Shown: piece by piece, positions 24,353 through 32,505 of the stretch | Position numbering within the stretch: the stretch's first letter is position 1 | Layout: every line of letters begins with the position of its first letter | Assembly (NCBI RefSeq): GCF_014873145.1 | Contig: NZ_JADBEK010000001.1 | Location: 4,278,001 to 4,342,000 of the forward strand | Direction: 5' to 3' | Source of the DNA: Nonomuraea angiospora | GTDB lineage: Bacteria; Actinomycetota; Actinomycetes; Streptosporangiales; Streptosporangiaceae | Length of the DNA stretch: 64,000 nt | Notes under the pieces: model-generated | Told to the model about the DNA's origin: nothing | What the model saw: the letters and a program-made list of their open reading frames with translations, nothing else | The model's database searches: none | Program-made: the position numbers and the translations under genes

Positions 24353-25270
24353 ATGCGAAACCGCCGCTTCACGGCAGTTGCCACGTTGACCGTCTCCTTC
24401 CTGGCGGGCGGCGCCCTCCCGGCGGGCGCCACCTCGGCCACGAGCTCCGTGCAGGCGCTCTCGGGCGAGGCCCAGGCGCGCAAGGAGCTGCGCGCGCTGG
24501 AGGCGTCGTTCAAGGGGCGCATCGGCGCGTACGCCATCGACACCGCCACCGGCAGGACGATCGGGTATCGGTCGAACGAGCGGTTCCCGCTGCTGTCCAC
24601 GTTCAAGGCGATGGCCTGCGCGGCCGTGCTGCACAAGGCGCGCACCTCCGACCCCGGGCTGATGGAGAAGGTCGTGCGCTGGACGGGCGACGACCTCAAG
24701 CCGAACTCCCCCACCACCGAGAAGCACGTGGAGGACGGCCTGACCGTCAACCAGCTGTGCGAGGCGACCATCACCCTGAGCGACAACACCGCGGGCAACA
24801 TGGTGCTCAAGCAGATCGGCGGACCGGCCGGCCTGACGCGCTACTTCCGCACGCTGAAGGACCCGATCTCCCGCCTGGACCGCTGGGAGACCGAGCTGAA
24901 CGACTGGACGCCCAAGGAGAAGCGCGACACCACGACGCCCGCGTCCATCGCCCGCGACCTGCGCGCGGTCACGACGGGGAACGCGCTCACCGCCAAGGAC
25001 CGGGAGCAGCTCACCGCCTGGCTGATCGCGACCAAGACGGGTGACGCCCGCATCCGCGCCGGCCTGCCGAAGACCTGGACGATCGGCGACAAGACCGGGA
25101 CGAACAGTGCTTTTGGCGGGGGGAACGACATCGCCGTCATCTGGCCCAAGAAGGGCGTGTCTCCCATCATCATGGCCATTTACACCAACCGCGCCGCCGG
25201 CGAGTCCGGCGACGACACGGCCATCGCCCGCACAGCCACCATCCTGGCCCGCGGTCTCGGCAAGCTCTGA
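24353..25270 (+). CDS. Class A serine beta-lactamase
   Basis: A 305-residue secreted enzyme that hydrolyses beta-lactams through a Ser acyl-enzyme. The signal peptide ends near ...LPAGATSA (residue 27). All class A elements are present: S-T-F-K (Ser70/Lys73) near residue 84, SDN (Ser130 loop) near 144, omega-loop E-T-E-L-N with Glu166 near 179, and KTGT (Lys234) near 246. RBS AAGGA lies 6 nt before ATG 24353. Neighbours are an ArsR-MFS efflux pair and an unknown coiled-coil protein; no BlaI/BlaR or LysR regulator is adjacent. Paired palindromes upstream suggest control. Confidence 0.96.
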   Translation: MRNRRFTAVATLTVSFLAGGALPAGATSATSSVQALSGEAQARKELRALEASFKGRIGAYAIDTATGRTIGYRSNERFPLLSTFKAMACAAVLHKARTSDPGLMEKVVRWTGDDLKPNSPTTEKHVEDGLTVNQLCEATITLSDNTAGNMVLKQIGGPAGLTRYFRTLKDPISRLDRWETELNDWTPKEKRDTTTPASIARDLRAVTTGNALTAKDREQLTAWLIATKTGDARIRAGLPKTWTIGDKTGTNSAFGGGNDIAVIWPKKGVSPIIMAIYTNRAAGESGDDTAIARTATILARGLGKL

Positions 25271-25452
25271 CGACCAGCGGGGGCGGCGATTTCGATACCC
25301 CATTCGCACCCGCGCCGAATCTGAAAAGATTTCTTTCCAATTCGGGAGGATAATTCCGGACTTAAAGGGCTACTTGCCCTCTGACCAGGGGAATCTTCAT
25401 TCGATTCCGCTTCCGATCGCCAATTGAAGGGGTATCCTCTTGGCAAAGAAGC

Positions 25453-25499
25453 GGGACCGGAGATCACTCACATCCCCGGTCCCTTACCTCCAAGGTAAG
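25453..25499 (+). promoter_or_regulatory. Two adjoining hairpins before the coiled-coil gene
   Basis: GGGACCGG (25453-25460) pairs with CCGGTCCC (25476-25483), then CTTACCT (25483-25489) pairs with AGGTAAG (25493-25499); both perfect. The second ends next to the ribosome-binding site GGGAG, 11 nt before ATG 25510. A -10-like TATCCT lies at 25433-25438. The rest of the 239-nt gap after the beta-lactamase is AT-richer and holds no gene. Confidence 0.55.
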
Positions 25500-25509
25500 G
25501 GAGATCAAC

Positions 25510-25956
25510 ATGAGCTTCAAGGAACTCTGCTGCAATCTCGGCACCGAGTTGGACAACGAGTTCATCCGGCTCCGGGCGGACCAGGCGGAGCTGGGGCAGC
25601 AGCTCACCGAGCGGATCAACGGCGTGGCCAACCACGTCAAGACCCTCGACGCCAAGGTGACCTCCCTGGACGCCAAGGTCACCGTCCTCGACGAGCGGGT
25701 CACCCAACTCGACACCAAGGTCACCGTCCTCGACGAGCGGGTCACCCAACTCGACACCAAGGTCACTGTCCTCGACGAGCGGGTCACCGCGCTCGACACC
25801 AAGATCGACACGAAGTTCGCGGAGATCGACACCAGGTTCGAGTCCATCGACGCCAGGTTCGAGACCATGGACGGCAAGATCAACACTCTGCAGGGCAATC
25901 AGAACGAGATGATGAACATCCTCATCGACATCCAGCGCAAGGTCAGCGCCAACTAG
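25510..25956 (+). CDS. Tandem-repeat coiled-coil protein
   Basis: A 148-residue soluble protein that is nearly all coiled coil from about residue 20. Four 14-residue units (T-V-L-D-E-R-V-T-Q-L-D-T-K-V type, two heptads each) run through residues 44-99, followed by diverged heptads (FAEIDTRFESIDARFETMD). No enzyme motif, signal or membrane helix. Two adjacent Cys near the N-terminus (ELCCN) could link chains. GGGAG lies 6 nt before ATG. It is read alone, between the beta-lactamase and a strong terminator. Function unknown; a trimeric or tetrameric spacer is the physical expectation. Confidence 0.82.
   Translation: MSFKELCCNLGTELDNEFIRLRADQAELGQQLTERINGVANHVKTLDAKVTSLDAKVTVLDERVTQLDTKVTVLDERVTQLDTKVTVLDERVTALDTKIDTKFAEIDTRFESIDARFETMDGKINTLQGNQNEMMNILIDIQRKVSAN
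25639..25806 (+). repeat. Four 42-bp tandem repeats (14-aa heptad pairs)
   Basis: Units start at 25639, 25681, 25723 and 25765. The units at 25681 and 25723 are identical at every base, so the expansion is recent; the flanking two are diverged. Confidence 0.92.
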
Positions 25957-25973
25957 CGCCTGACCGACCGTGA

Positions 25974-26008
25974 AAGGGCGGACTCGTGGAGCACACGAGT
26001 CCGCCCTT
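25974..26008. terminator. Very strong hairpin terminator
   Basis: A perfect 15-bp stem (AAGGGCGGACTCGTG at 25974-25988 with CACGAGTCCGCCCTT at 25994-26008) and a 5-nt loop, between the coiled-coil gene and the convergent small ORF; it can serve both strands. Confidence 0.85.
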
Positions 26009-26016
26009 CGCGTTCG

Positions 26017-26205
26017 CTAGAGCTTGTCGTAGCAAGGACCGTCGAACGTGTACCCCCGCGCCGTCGGCCCCGTGAAGAAGTCCTTGACGATCGTCACGCC
26101 CGTCGACGCCTGCTCGTCGACCTTGTTGATCAGCGTCTGCCTGAAGACCGCGGTGCTCGGCGCGTCCTCGTAGTTGTGCACGTCGTCAAATGTCAGGAGA
26201 GCCAT
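26017..26205 (-). CDS. Small hypothetical protein (62 aa) abutting a livF remnant
   Basis: ATG 26205 has GGAGGAGACG directly upstream, a textbook ribosome-binding site, and opens a 62-codon ORF (MALLTFDDVHNYEDAPSTAV...FDGPCYDKL). It shares the reading frame of the broken livF just upstream, but its sequence has nothing in common with an ABC ATPase, so it is either an independent gene or the part of another gene joined here by a deletion. No family recognised. One Cys, several aromatic residues; soluble. Confidence 0.55.
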   Translation of the reverse strand: MALLTFDDVHNYEDAPSTAVFRQTLINKVDEQASTGVTIVKDFFTGPTARGYTFDGPCYDKL

Positions 26206-26758
26206 CGTCTCCTCCGCTTGTAGTGCGATCTCGACGATGAGGTCGCGCACCTGGGTGACCAGCGACGGCGCCAGGCCCAGGCTGGGCTCGTCCAGCAGCA
26301 GGTATTTCGGCCCTGCCATGAGGGCGCGGCCGACGGCCAGCATCTGCTGCTCGCCGCCCGGCAGGTAGCCGGACACGCTCCCGCACCAGCGGGAACAGGC
26401 CGTAGACGCGGTCCAGGTGGGACTCGGCCGCCGTGTGGCCGCCGACCCTGAGGTTCTCCTCGACGGTCAGCTCGGCGAGGATGCGGCGGCCCTCCATCAC
26501 CTGGCTGACCCCGCGCCGCACGATCTGGGCGCGGCTGAGGGGGTGGATGGGCTCGCCCTCCAGCGTCACACCGCCCTTGGTGATCTCGCCGTCGTGCACG
26601 CCGAGCAGCCCGGACACGGCCCGGAGCAAGGTCGTCTTGCCCGCGCTGTTCGCGCCGAGCAGCGCCACGATCGCCCCCGGCGGGACGCTGAGGCTCACGC
26701 CGCGCAGCACGAGCATCACGTCGTCGTAGACGACTTCGAGGTTGCGCACCTCCAGCAC
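26206..26758 (-). pseudogene. livF: livF (branched-chain amino acid ABC ATPase) remnant
   Basis: The 5' part encodes a normal LivF N-terminus (MLEVRNLEVVYDDVMLVLRG, Walker A GANSAGKTT, SQVMEGRRILAELTVEENL). After LFPLVRER near 26376 the frame shifts: the signature and Walker B (SGYLPGGEQQMLAVGRALM, LLLDEPSLGLAP) continue in another frame, a few codons short. The gene then stops resembling LivF after the D-loop region (VRDLIVEIA); the H-loop and C-terminal third are missing. No livK, livH, livM or livG is nearby. Two independent lesions make this a decaying remnant of a transporter operon. Confidence 0.85.
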
Positions 26759-26871
26759 GCCCGGCTCCTCGGGATGGTGTGGCCTATGTCACTCCCCGAT
26801 GAGCACAATGTCCACGCCTGCCCGGCGGCCGACAAGAGGGGGCGGGCGATATTTGATCGTGCTGCTGGTTC

Positions 26872-26877
26872 TAGGAT
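26872..26877 (+). promoter_or_regulatory. -10 box TAGGAT of the UBP zinc-finger gene (leaderless)
   Basis: TAGGAT followed by 7 nt and ATG 26885; no ribosome-binding site fits between. Confidence 0.55.
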
Positions 26878-26884
26878 TTCTGTT

Positions 26885-27142
26885 ATGGCAATTTGCGAGC
26901 ATCTTTCCCAGGCTGACGATCCGGCCGCGAGGACGCCGGAGGGCTGCGAGGAGTGCCTCGCCGTCGGGGGCCGCTGGGTGCACCTGCGGCGCTGCCTGGA
27001 GTGCGGCCACATCGGGTGCTGTGACTCCTCACCGGGCAAGCACGCCACCCAGCACTACCACGAGACGGCCCACCCGGTGATCCAGTCCTACGAACGCGGT
27101 GAGGAGTGGCGCTGGTGCTTCGTCGACAGCGCGATGGGCTGA
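26885..27142 (+). CDS. UBP-type zinc-finger protein
   Basis: An 85-residue protein that is a single zf-UBP domain. Cys/His ligands are in the family order: CEHL at residue 4, CEEC near 22, CLECGHIGCCDSS near 37-49, then HATQHYHETAHPVI with the His ligands, ending in YERGEEWRWCFVD, the usual C-terminal strand. In eukaryotes this fold binds ubiquitin C-termini; bacterial single-domain versions have no known ligand. It is convergent with the Na+/H+ antiporter (19 nt between stops). I recall antiporters of this type fused to or near zf-UBP domains in other actinomycetes, so a link is plausible. Confidence 0.9.
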   Translation: MAICEHLSQADDPAARTPEGCEECLAVGGRWVHLRRCLECGHIGCCDSSPGKHATQHYHETAHPVIQSYERGEEWRWCFVDSAMG

Positions 27143-27161
27143 GCGGCGCGGCTCTTCCCGG

Positions 27162-28736
27162 CTAGCGCTCCAGGATCGCCTCCTCGAAGTCGAGCTGCGC
27201 CATCACGTCGCGCATCACCTCGTCGTCGAGGCGGCGTTCGTCGCGCAGCCGTACGAAGACCTGTCGTTCGGCCTGGAGCATGTCGCGGCGCAGGCGGCGG
27301 TAGAGGGCACTGGGGGTCTCCGCACCACCCTGCCCCGTGCCGCCGCCCAGGCGTTCCCAGGCGCTCAGCGAGCGGCGCCAGGACTTCTCCCTGAGCTGGT
27401 CGATGACCTGCTTCTGGATCTCGTCGGGCTCGCCCTGCTCGGCGATGAGCCGCGTGAGCTCCTCCAAGCCGGCCTCCAGCGCGGCCTGCTGGGCCGCCGC
27501 CTCGGCCAAGCGGTCTTCGTACTGCTCCTGCTCGCTCGACACGCGCAGCCGCTTGATCAGCGCGGGGAACGTGGTGCCCTGGATGAGCAGCGTGCCGATC
27601 ACGGTCGTGAACGTCAGGAACAGCAGCATCGCGCGGTCGCGCGCCGGGATGTCCGGCGGGATGGCGAAGGCCGCCGCCAGTGACACCACGCCGCGCATGC
27701 CCGCCCAGCCGAGGATCACCGTCTGCGGGCCGGTGGGCACGTTGCTCCTGCGCAGGAGCTTCATCAGGCGCGTCACCGCGAACAGCCACACGAACCGGCT
27801 GACGATCGTCACCGCCAGCACGGCGGCGGCGTAGCCCGCGACCGCCCACGGGTTGTAACCGGAGATGCCCTGCACGACGGTCGTCAGCTGCAGCCCGATC
27901 AGGGCGAACACGACCGCTTCCAGGAAGAAGTCGGTGACCTTCCACACGGCGTCGGACACCAGCCGGGTGCCGAACCCCTGCAGGTGCATGCGGTTGCCCA
28001 GATAGAGGCCGACGATCACGACCGCGATCACGCCCGAGGCATGCACGCTCTCCGCCGCGAGGTAGGTGGCGAACGGGATCAGCAGCATCAGCGTGTTCTC
28101 GACCAGGGAGTCGCGCGTGTGCCTGAACAGCCAGGCCAGCGCGAACGCCACCACCAGCCCGATCGCCACGCCGCCCGCCGCGGCGAGCGCGAAGTCGCCG
28201 AGGCCGTGCCACACGTCGAAGGTGCCGCCCAGCGCGGCCCCGACGGCGACCCGGTAGAGCGTGAGCGCCGTGGCGTCGTTGAACAGGCTCTCGCCGACCA
28301 GGATCGTCAGCGCCCTGCGCGGCAGGCCCAGCCGGCGGCCGACCGCGACGGCGGCCACGGCGTCAGGCGGCGCGATGATCGCGCCCAGCGCGAACGCCAG
28401 CGCGAGCGGGAGCTGCGGCAGCAGCAGGTGGACGACCAGCCCGATGGCGGCGGTGGTGAACAGCACGAGCCCGATCGACAGCAGGGCCACGGCCCGCTTG
28501 ACATCACGCAGGCGCAGGTAGGAGCTGTCGAACGCGGCGGAGTAGAGCAGCGGCGGCAGGAAGACGTACAGCACGAGCTCCGGCTGCAACGGCACCGCCG
28601 GCACCAGCGGCGACACCAGCAGGCCGGCGGCCACCAGCAGGAGGGGAGCGGGCCAGCCCTTGCGCCGGGCGACGGCCGCGACGCCGATCGCGCCGCCCGC
28701 CACCAGCAGCAGCTGCAGGCCCATGGTCGGGTTCAC
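27162..28736 (-). CDS. CPA1-family Na+/H+ antiporter
   Basis: A 524-residue cation/proton antiporter. About 12 membrane helices span residues 5-400. Family motifs: FLPPLLYSAAFD near 58, the ion-site GAIIAPPDAVAAVAV near 117 (the A-P-P-D-A form of NhaP/CPA1), GESLFNDATALTLY near 148 with the conserved Asp, and GWAGMRGVVSLAAAFAIP near 345. The C-terminal ~120 residues are a charged, helical cytoplasmic domain (ELTRLIAEQGEPDEIQKQVIDQL...) likely to regulate transport. Exchanges Na+ or K+ for H+ in pH and salt homeostasis. Confidence 0.94.
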   Translation of the reverse strand: MNPTMGLQLLLVAGGAIGVAAVARRKGWPAPLLLVAAGLLVSPLVPAVPLQPELVLYVFLPPLLYSAAFDSSYLRLRDVKRAVALLSIGLVLFTTAAIGLVVHLLLPQLPLALAFALGAIIAPPDAVAAVAVGRRLGLPRRALTILVGESLFNDATALTLYRVAVGAALGGTFDVWHGLGDFALAAAGGVAIGLVVAFALAWLFRHTRDSLVENTLMLLIPFATYLAAESVHASGVIAVVIVGLYLGNRMHLQGFGTRLVSDAVWKVTDFFLEAVVFALIGLQLTTVVQGISGYNPWAVAGYAAAVLAVTIVSRFVWLFAVTRLMKLLRRSNVPTGPQTVILGWAGMRGVVSLAAAFAIPPDIPARDRAMLLFLTFTTVIGTLLIQGTTFPALIKRLRVSSEQEQYEDRLAEAAAQQAALEAGLEELTRLIAEQGEPDEIQKQVIDQLREKSWRRSLSAWERLGGGTGQGGAETPSALYRRLRRDMLQAERQVFVRLRDERRLDDEVMRDVMAQLDFEEAILER

Positions 28737-28770
28737 GGGAGGAGCGTACCTGGCTACCGGACCCGGCGTG

Positions 28771-30036
28771 TCACCACTCCCTGCGGTCGCTCCGCTCGTG
28801 GTAGTCCGGCTGCTCGCCGGGCCGCAGGCGCTCGCCCGTGGAGAACATGGGGTCCACGACGTACGGGCGGGACAGCGGGTCGGGCTGCTGCTGGTGCTCC
28901 TGCCGGCCCATGTTCAGCAGCGGGTCCACCGGGTTGGGCGCGGGGCTCTGCTGGTAGGCGGCGTAGTCGTCGCGGACGGGCTGCGGGGCGGGACGGCGCC
29001 GGCCCGCGCCCGGGATGCCGTGCATGGGGGTCCCCAGGCCGGCGGCGGCCGGGGCCTGCTGCTGCGGCTGCGGCGGCGCCACCGGTTGCTGCTGCTGGTA
29101 GGCGTCGGGGTGCCGGGCGTAGGGATCGGACGGGTAGGGGTCGTTCTGGTACAGGTCCGGCCGGTGCTGGGGCGGCTGGTGAGGAGCCTGCTGGTGGGGC
29201 GCGGCGGCCTGGGAGGGGAAGCCGAGCGGGTCGGTGCTCAGCGGCGCCGGACGGCGCTGGTCGCCGGGCATCTGGTAGACGGGCTCGTCCATGTACTGGG
29301 GGCCCGTGAAGGGGTCGGCCTGGGCGGGCGGGCCCGCGTACTGGTGCGGCTCGGCGGTGTACTGCGGGCCGCTGAAGGGGTCGCCGGCGTACTGGGGGCC
29401 GCTGAGGGGATCCCCGGTGTACTGGGGCCCGCTGAACGGATCACCGGTGTACTGCGGGCCGCTGAGCGGGTCGCCGGTGTAGCGCTGCTGCGGGCCCGTC
29501 GTCTCCACGTACTGGGGGCCGGTGAAGGGGGCCCGCTCGCCGTAGGCGTCCCTGGGAGCCTCGCCGTACGCCGGGGGCATGGTGTCCCTGGGGGCCGTGG
29601 TCTCGCCATAGGAGGCCACCAGCTTGTCCTGGTGAGCCGGAGGGGCGCCCCTGGCCACGAGGACGTCGTTGGGCGACAGCGCGGCCGTCGGCCGCTCGTC
29701 GGGCTGGTGCTGCTGCGCCTGCGGCGGCTGCTGGACGGGCTGGGCCGGCCGCTGGTACTGGCCGGTGCCAGGGATGACCTCCGTGCCCGGGTCGTGCGCG
29801 GGCACGGCGGGCTGCTCGCCCGTGGCCTCGGCGAAACCCTCGTCGAGGGTGTCGAGCAGGCGCCCGACGTCCTCCATCGGCATGCGGAAGCTCGCGGTGC
29901 ACATCTCGCCGCGCCAGAGGCTGAGGACCAGCGTGCCCTCATGCCACGTGACGCGGAGACACCGCTCCTGACCTCGCGCATCGAAGAACACTTCGCCGAA
30001 CGACGGCAACGGGACAACTTCCGACATGGCAGACAT
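28771..30036 (-). CDS. Disordered repeat protein with small N-terminal domain
   Basis: A 421-residue protein in two parts. Residues 1-75 look folded (PLPSFGEVFFDARGQERCLRVTWHEG...GEMCTASFRMPMEDVGRLLDTLDEGF), like a small beta/alpha domain found at the start of several actinomycete unknowns. The rest is Pro/Gln/Gly/Tyr-rich and disordered, including ten-residue repeats (YTGDPFSGPQ). No membrane helix or signal. ATG 30036 is taken; ATG 30027 is equally possible. Such low-complexity tails often mediate scaffolding or condensate formation; no function can be assigned. Confidence 0.8.
   Translation of the reverse strand: MSAMSEVVPLPSFGEVFFDARGQERCLRVTWHEGTLVLSLWRGEMCTASFRMPMEDVGRLLDTLDEGFAEATGEQPAVPAHDPGTEVIPGTGQYQRPAQPVQQPPQAQQHQPDERPTAALSPNDVLVARGAPPAHQDKLVASYGETTAPRDTMPPAYGEAPRDAYGERAPFTGPQYVETTGPQQRYTGDPLSGPQYTGDPFSGPQYTGDPLSGPQYAGDPFSGPQYTAEPHQYAGPPAQADPFTGPQYMDEPVYQMPGDQRRPAPLSTDPLGFPSQAAAPHQQAPHQPPQHRPDLYQNDPYPSDPYARHPDAYQQQQPVAPPQPQQQAPAAAGLGTPMHGIPGAGRRRPAPQPVRDDYAAYQQSPAPNPVDPLLNMGRQEHQQQPDPLSRPYVVDPMFSTGERLRPGEQPDYHERSDRREW
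29359..29478 (-). repeat. Four 30-bp tandem repeats (YTGDPxSGPQ)
   Basis: Four contiguous 30-bp units in the disordered protein, alternating Leu and Phe at the sixth residue of the unit (DPLSG/DPFSG). The alternation suggests duplication of a 60-bp pair. Confidence 0.9.
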
Positions 30037-30264
30037 ACTGCTTTAACCAGCCTTTTCCCGTCCACTCAACCCCGGAAAACCCTCTTGAACCGGCCTTCCC
30101 ATCTACACCGGGAACCCCTTTGGTCACTCCGCGTGAAGTCCTGCTCTGACCCGTCGGAGTCCCGATCGCCCAGTGTGCCACGGGTGCCGCCGCGAGGGTC
30201 CGGGAACGCCGGGATGCATCTGGCCGATCACACCGCGTTCGGCACGGCGACCCCGGAATGCGGG

Positions 30265-30270
30265 TAGCGT
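30265..30270 (+). promoter_or_regulatory. -10 box TAGCGT of the helicase gene (leaderless)
   Basis: TAGCGT is followed by 8 nt and GTG 30279. Confidence 0.45.
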
Positions 30271-30278
30271 TTACTGCC

Positions 30279-32258
30279 GTGCCGGACTCCCATCTCCCGT
30301 CTGCGGACGAACTACTCATGGTCGCGGTGAACGCTCTCGGAGGGAGCGAACGGCAGGGCCAGCTGACCATGGTCCAAGCCGTGCAGCAGGCCATCGACGG
30401 CGAGCAACACCTGGCGGTCCAGGCCGGCACGGGCACCGGGAAGTCGCTGGCGTACCTGGTGCCGTCGATCCGCCACGCGATGGACAGCGACTCGCCCGTC
30501 GTGGTCTCCACGGCCACGATCGCGCTGCAGCGCCAGCTCGTCGACCGCGACCTGCCCCGGCTGGCCGAGACGCTGGCCAAGGAGCTGCCGCACGAGCCGA
30601 CGTTCGCGATCCTGAAGGGCCGCCGCAACTACCTGTGCCGCTACAAGGCAACGGCGGGCTGGCCCGAGGAGGACGAGCAGGACCAGCTCTTCGATCCCCG
30701 CGAGGTGAGCGCGACCGGCCGCATGGTGCAGCGCATCCAGGAGTGGGCCGACGAGACCGAGACCGGCGACCGCGACGAGCTCGTGCCCGGCGTGAGCGAG
30801 CAGGCGTGGCGGCAGTTCTCCGTGAGCGCGCAGGAGTGCCTCGGGGCCAGCCGCTGCCCCAGCGGGGCCGAGTGCTTCGCCGAGATGGCCCGGGCGCGGG
30901 CGGGCGAGGTGGACGTCGTGGTGACCAACCACGCGCTGCTGGCCATCGACGCCATGGGCGACCTGCCGGTGCTGCCCGAGCACGAGGTCGTGGTCGTGGA
31001 CGAGGCTCACGAGCTGGTCGACCGGGTGACCTCGGTGGTGACCGGCGAGCTGTCGGAGCTGACCGTGGCGCTGGCGGTGCGCCGGGTGGGCCGGCTGATC
31101 GAGCAGGGCATCGCCGACCAGCTCATGGAGGCGGGCGAGGACCTCAAGGCGCTGCTGGCCGCCGCGCCGCCCGGGCGCATCGACGAGCTGCCGCAGGTGC
31201 TCGGCCTGACTCTGGCGCTGGTGCGCGACTCGGCCGCGCGGTGCGTCACCGCCATGGGGCCGCGCGGCGCCGACAAGGACGACCCCGACAAGGCGGGGCA
31301 GCGCAAGGCCGCGTTCTCGGCGCTGGACGAGGTGCACGACACGGCGGTGCGCATGCTGGAGGCGTACGGCCACGCCTCGGAGTCCGACCGCGCCGAGGTC
31401 GTCTGGCTCGACGCCGGCACCGACCGGCGCCCGCCCACGCTGCGGGTCGCGCCGCTGACGGTGAGCGGCATGCTGCGCGACAAGCTGTTCGGCGAGCGCA
31501 CGGTGATCCTCACCTCCGCCACCCTGGCCCTGGGCGGCACCTTCGACGCGCTGGCCGCGCAGTGGGGGCTCGGCGACGGCAAGGGCTGGCAGGGCATCGA
31601 CGTCGGCTCTCCGTTCGACCACCCCCGCGCGGGCATCCTGTACGTCGCCAAGCACCTCCCCCAGCCCGGCCGCGACGGGCTGCCGCAGCAGTACCTGGAC
31701 GAGATCACCGAGCTGATCGAGGCGGCCGGGGGCCGCACGCTGGGCCTGTTCTCCTCGATGCGCGCCGCCAAGGCCGCCACGGAGGCGCTGCGCGAGCGGC
31801 TGGACGTGCCGCTGCTGTGCCAGGGGGACGACTCGACGATGCTGCTGGTCAAGCAGTTCGCCGAGGACGAGCCCACGTGCCTGTTCGGCACGCTGTCGCT
31901 GTGGCAGGGCGTGGACGTGCCGGGGCCCTCGCTGCGGCTGGTCATCATCGACCGGGTGCCGTTCCCGCGCCCGGACGACCCGCTGACGTCGGCCCGGCAG
32001 CGCCACGTGGCGGCCAGGGGCGGCAACGGCTTCATGGCGGTCGCGGCCAACCACGCCGCCCTCCTCCTCGCCCAGGGCGCCGGCCGCCTCCTGCGCGCCC
32101 AGGACGACAAGGGCGTCATCGCCGTCCTGGACCCCCGGCTCGCCACGGCCCGCTACAGCGGCTTCCTCCTGGGCTCCCTGCCCCCGTTCTGGCGCACCAC
32201 CGACCCGGCCGTCCCCCGAGCGGCCCTCAAACGCCTGTCCTCCGAATCCCCCACCTGA
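30279..32258 (+). CDS. DinG/XPD-like ATP-dependent DNA helicase
   Basis: A 659-residue superfamily 2 helicase. Q-like motif REGQL-type segment (ERQGQLTMVQAV) is followed by Walker A AGTGTGKSLAYLVP near residue 52, motif Ia STATIALQRQL, four Cys of a Fe-S cluster (NYLCRYK near 118; CLGASRC and AECF near 187-200), DEAH (VVVDEAHELVD) near 236, and C-terminal motifs ILTSATLALGG, LFSSMRAAKAA and QGAGRLLRA. It unwinds damaged or structured DNA 5' to 3' as in DinG/XPD. GTG 30279 is chosen over 30258 because a -10 box stands just before it. Confidence 0.92.
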   Translation: MPDSHLPSADELLMVAVNALGGSERQGQLTMVQAVQQAIDGEQHLAVQAGTGTGKSLAYLVPSIRHAMDSDSPVVVSTATIALQRQLVDRDLPRLAETLAKELPHEPTFAILKGRRNYLCRYKATAGWPEEDEQDQLFDPREVSATGRMVQRIQEWADETETGDRDELVPGVSEQAWRQFSVSAQECLGASRCPSGAECFAEMARARAGEVDVVVTNHALLAIDAMGDLPVLPEHEVVVVDEAHELVDRVTSVVTGELSELTVALAVRRVGRLIEQGIADQLMEAGEDLKALLAAAPPGRIDELPQVLGLTLALVRDSAARCVTAMGPRGADKDDPDKAGQRKAAFSALDEVHDTAVRMLEAYGHASESDRAEVVWLDAGTDRRPPTLRVAPLTVSGMLRDKLFGERTVILTSATLALGGTFDALAAQWGLGDGKGWQGIDVGSPFDHPRAGILYVAKHLPQPGRDGLPQQYLDEITELIEAAGGRTLGLFSSMRAAKAATEALRERLDVPLLCQGDDSTMLLVKQFAEDEPTCLFGTLSLWQGVDVPGPSLRLVIIDRVPFPRPDDPLTSARQRHVAARGGNGFMAVAANHAALLLAQGAGRLLRAQDDKGVIAVLDPRLATARYSGFLLGSLPPFWRTTDPAVPRAALKRLSSESPT

Positions 32259-32287
32259 ACGCGGGCGGCGGGAAGGGGGGAGCACGG

Positions 32288-32303
32288 AGCCGGTCCGGCT
32301 TTT
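32288..32303 (+). terminator. Weak terminator after the helicase gene
   Basis: AGCCG-GTC-CGGCT followed by a short T-run (TTTT), 30 nt after the stop. The following CGGCACCCAGCCGG allows an alternative fold. The remaining ~200 nt to the SGNH gene holds nothing I recognise. Confidence 0.35.
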
Positions 32304-32505
32304 CGGCACCCAGCCGGTCAAGCGTGCGCACCGTAGCGGCGCTCAGCCGGTGAAGGGTCAGCGGCCGTTTCCTGGAGGGCCCTGCTCATGGTCGCGCTCG
32401 CACGGGGCTCCGCTGGTCACGCAAGCTGCCGCTCTCCGCCCCAGGCTCACCGCTCCGTCAGCCGAAGTACTGCGGGTGGCCTCCCCGTGCTCAGCCGTAA
32501 AAAAC

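Noticed and set aside
25440..25973. 177-residue ORF in another frame over the coiled-coil gene
   Set aside because: Its repeats merely mirror the 42-bp DNA repeat; the frame at 25510 has the ribosome-binding site and heptad pattern.
29359..29478. CRISPR-like array
   Set aside because: The 30-bp units are contiguous without spacers and encode a protein repeat.
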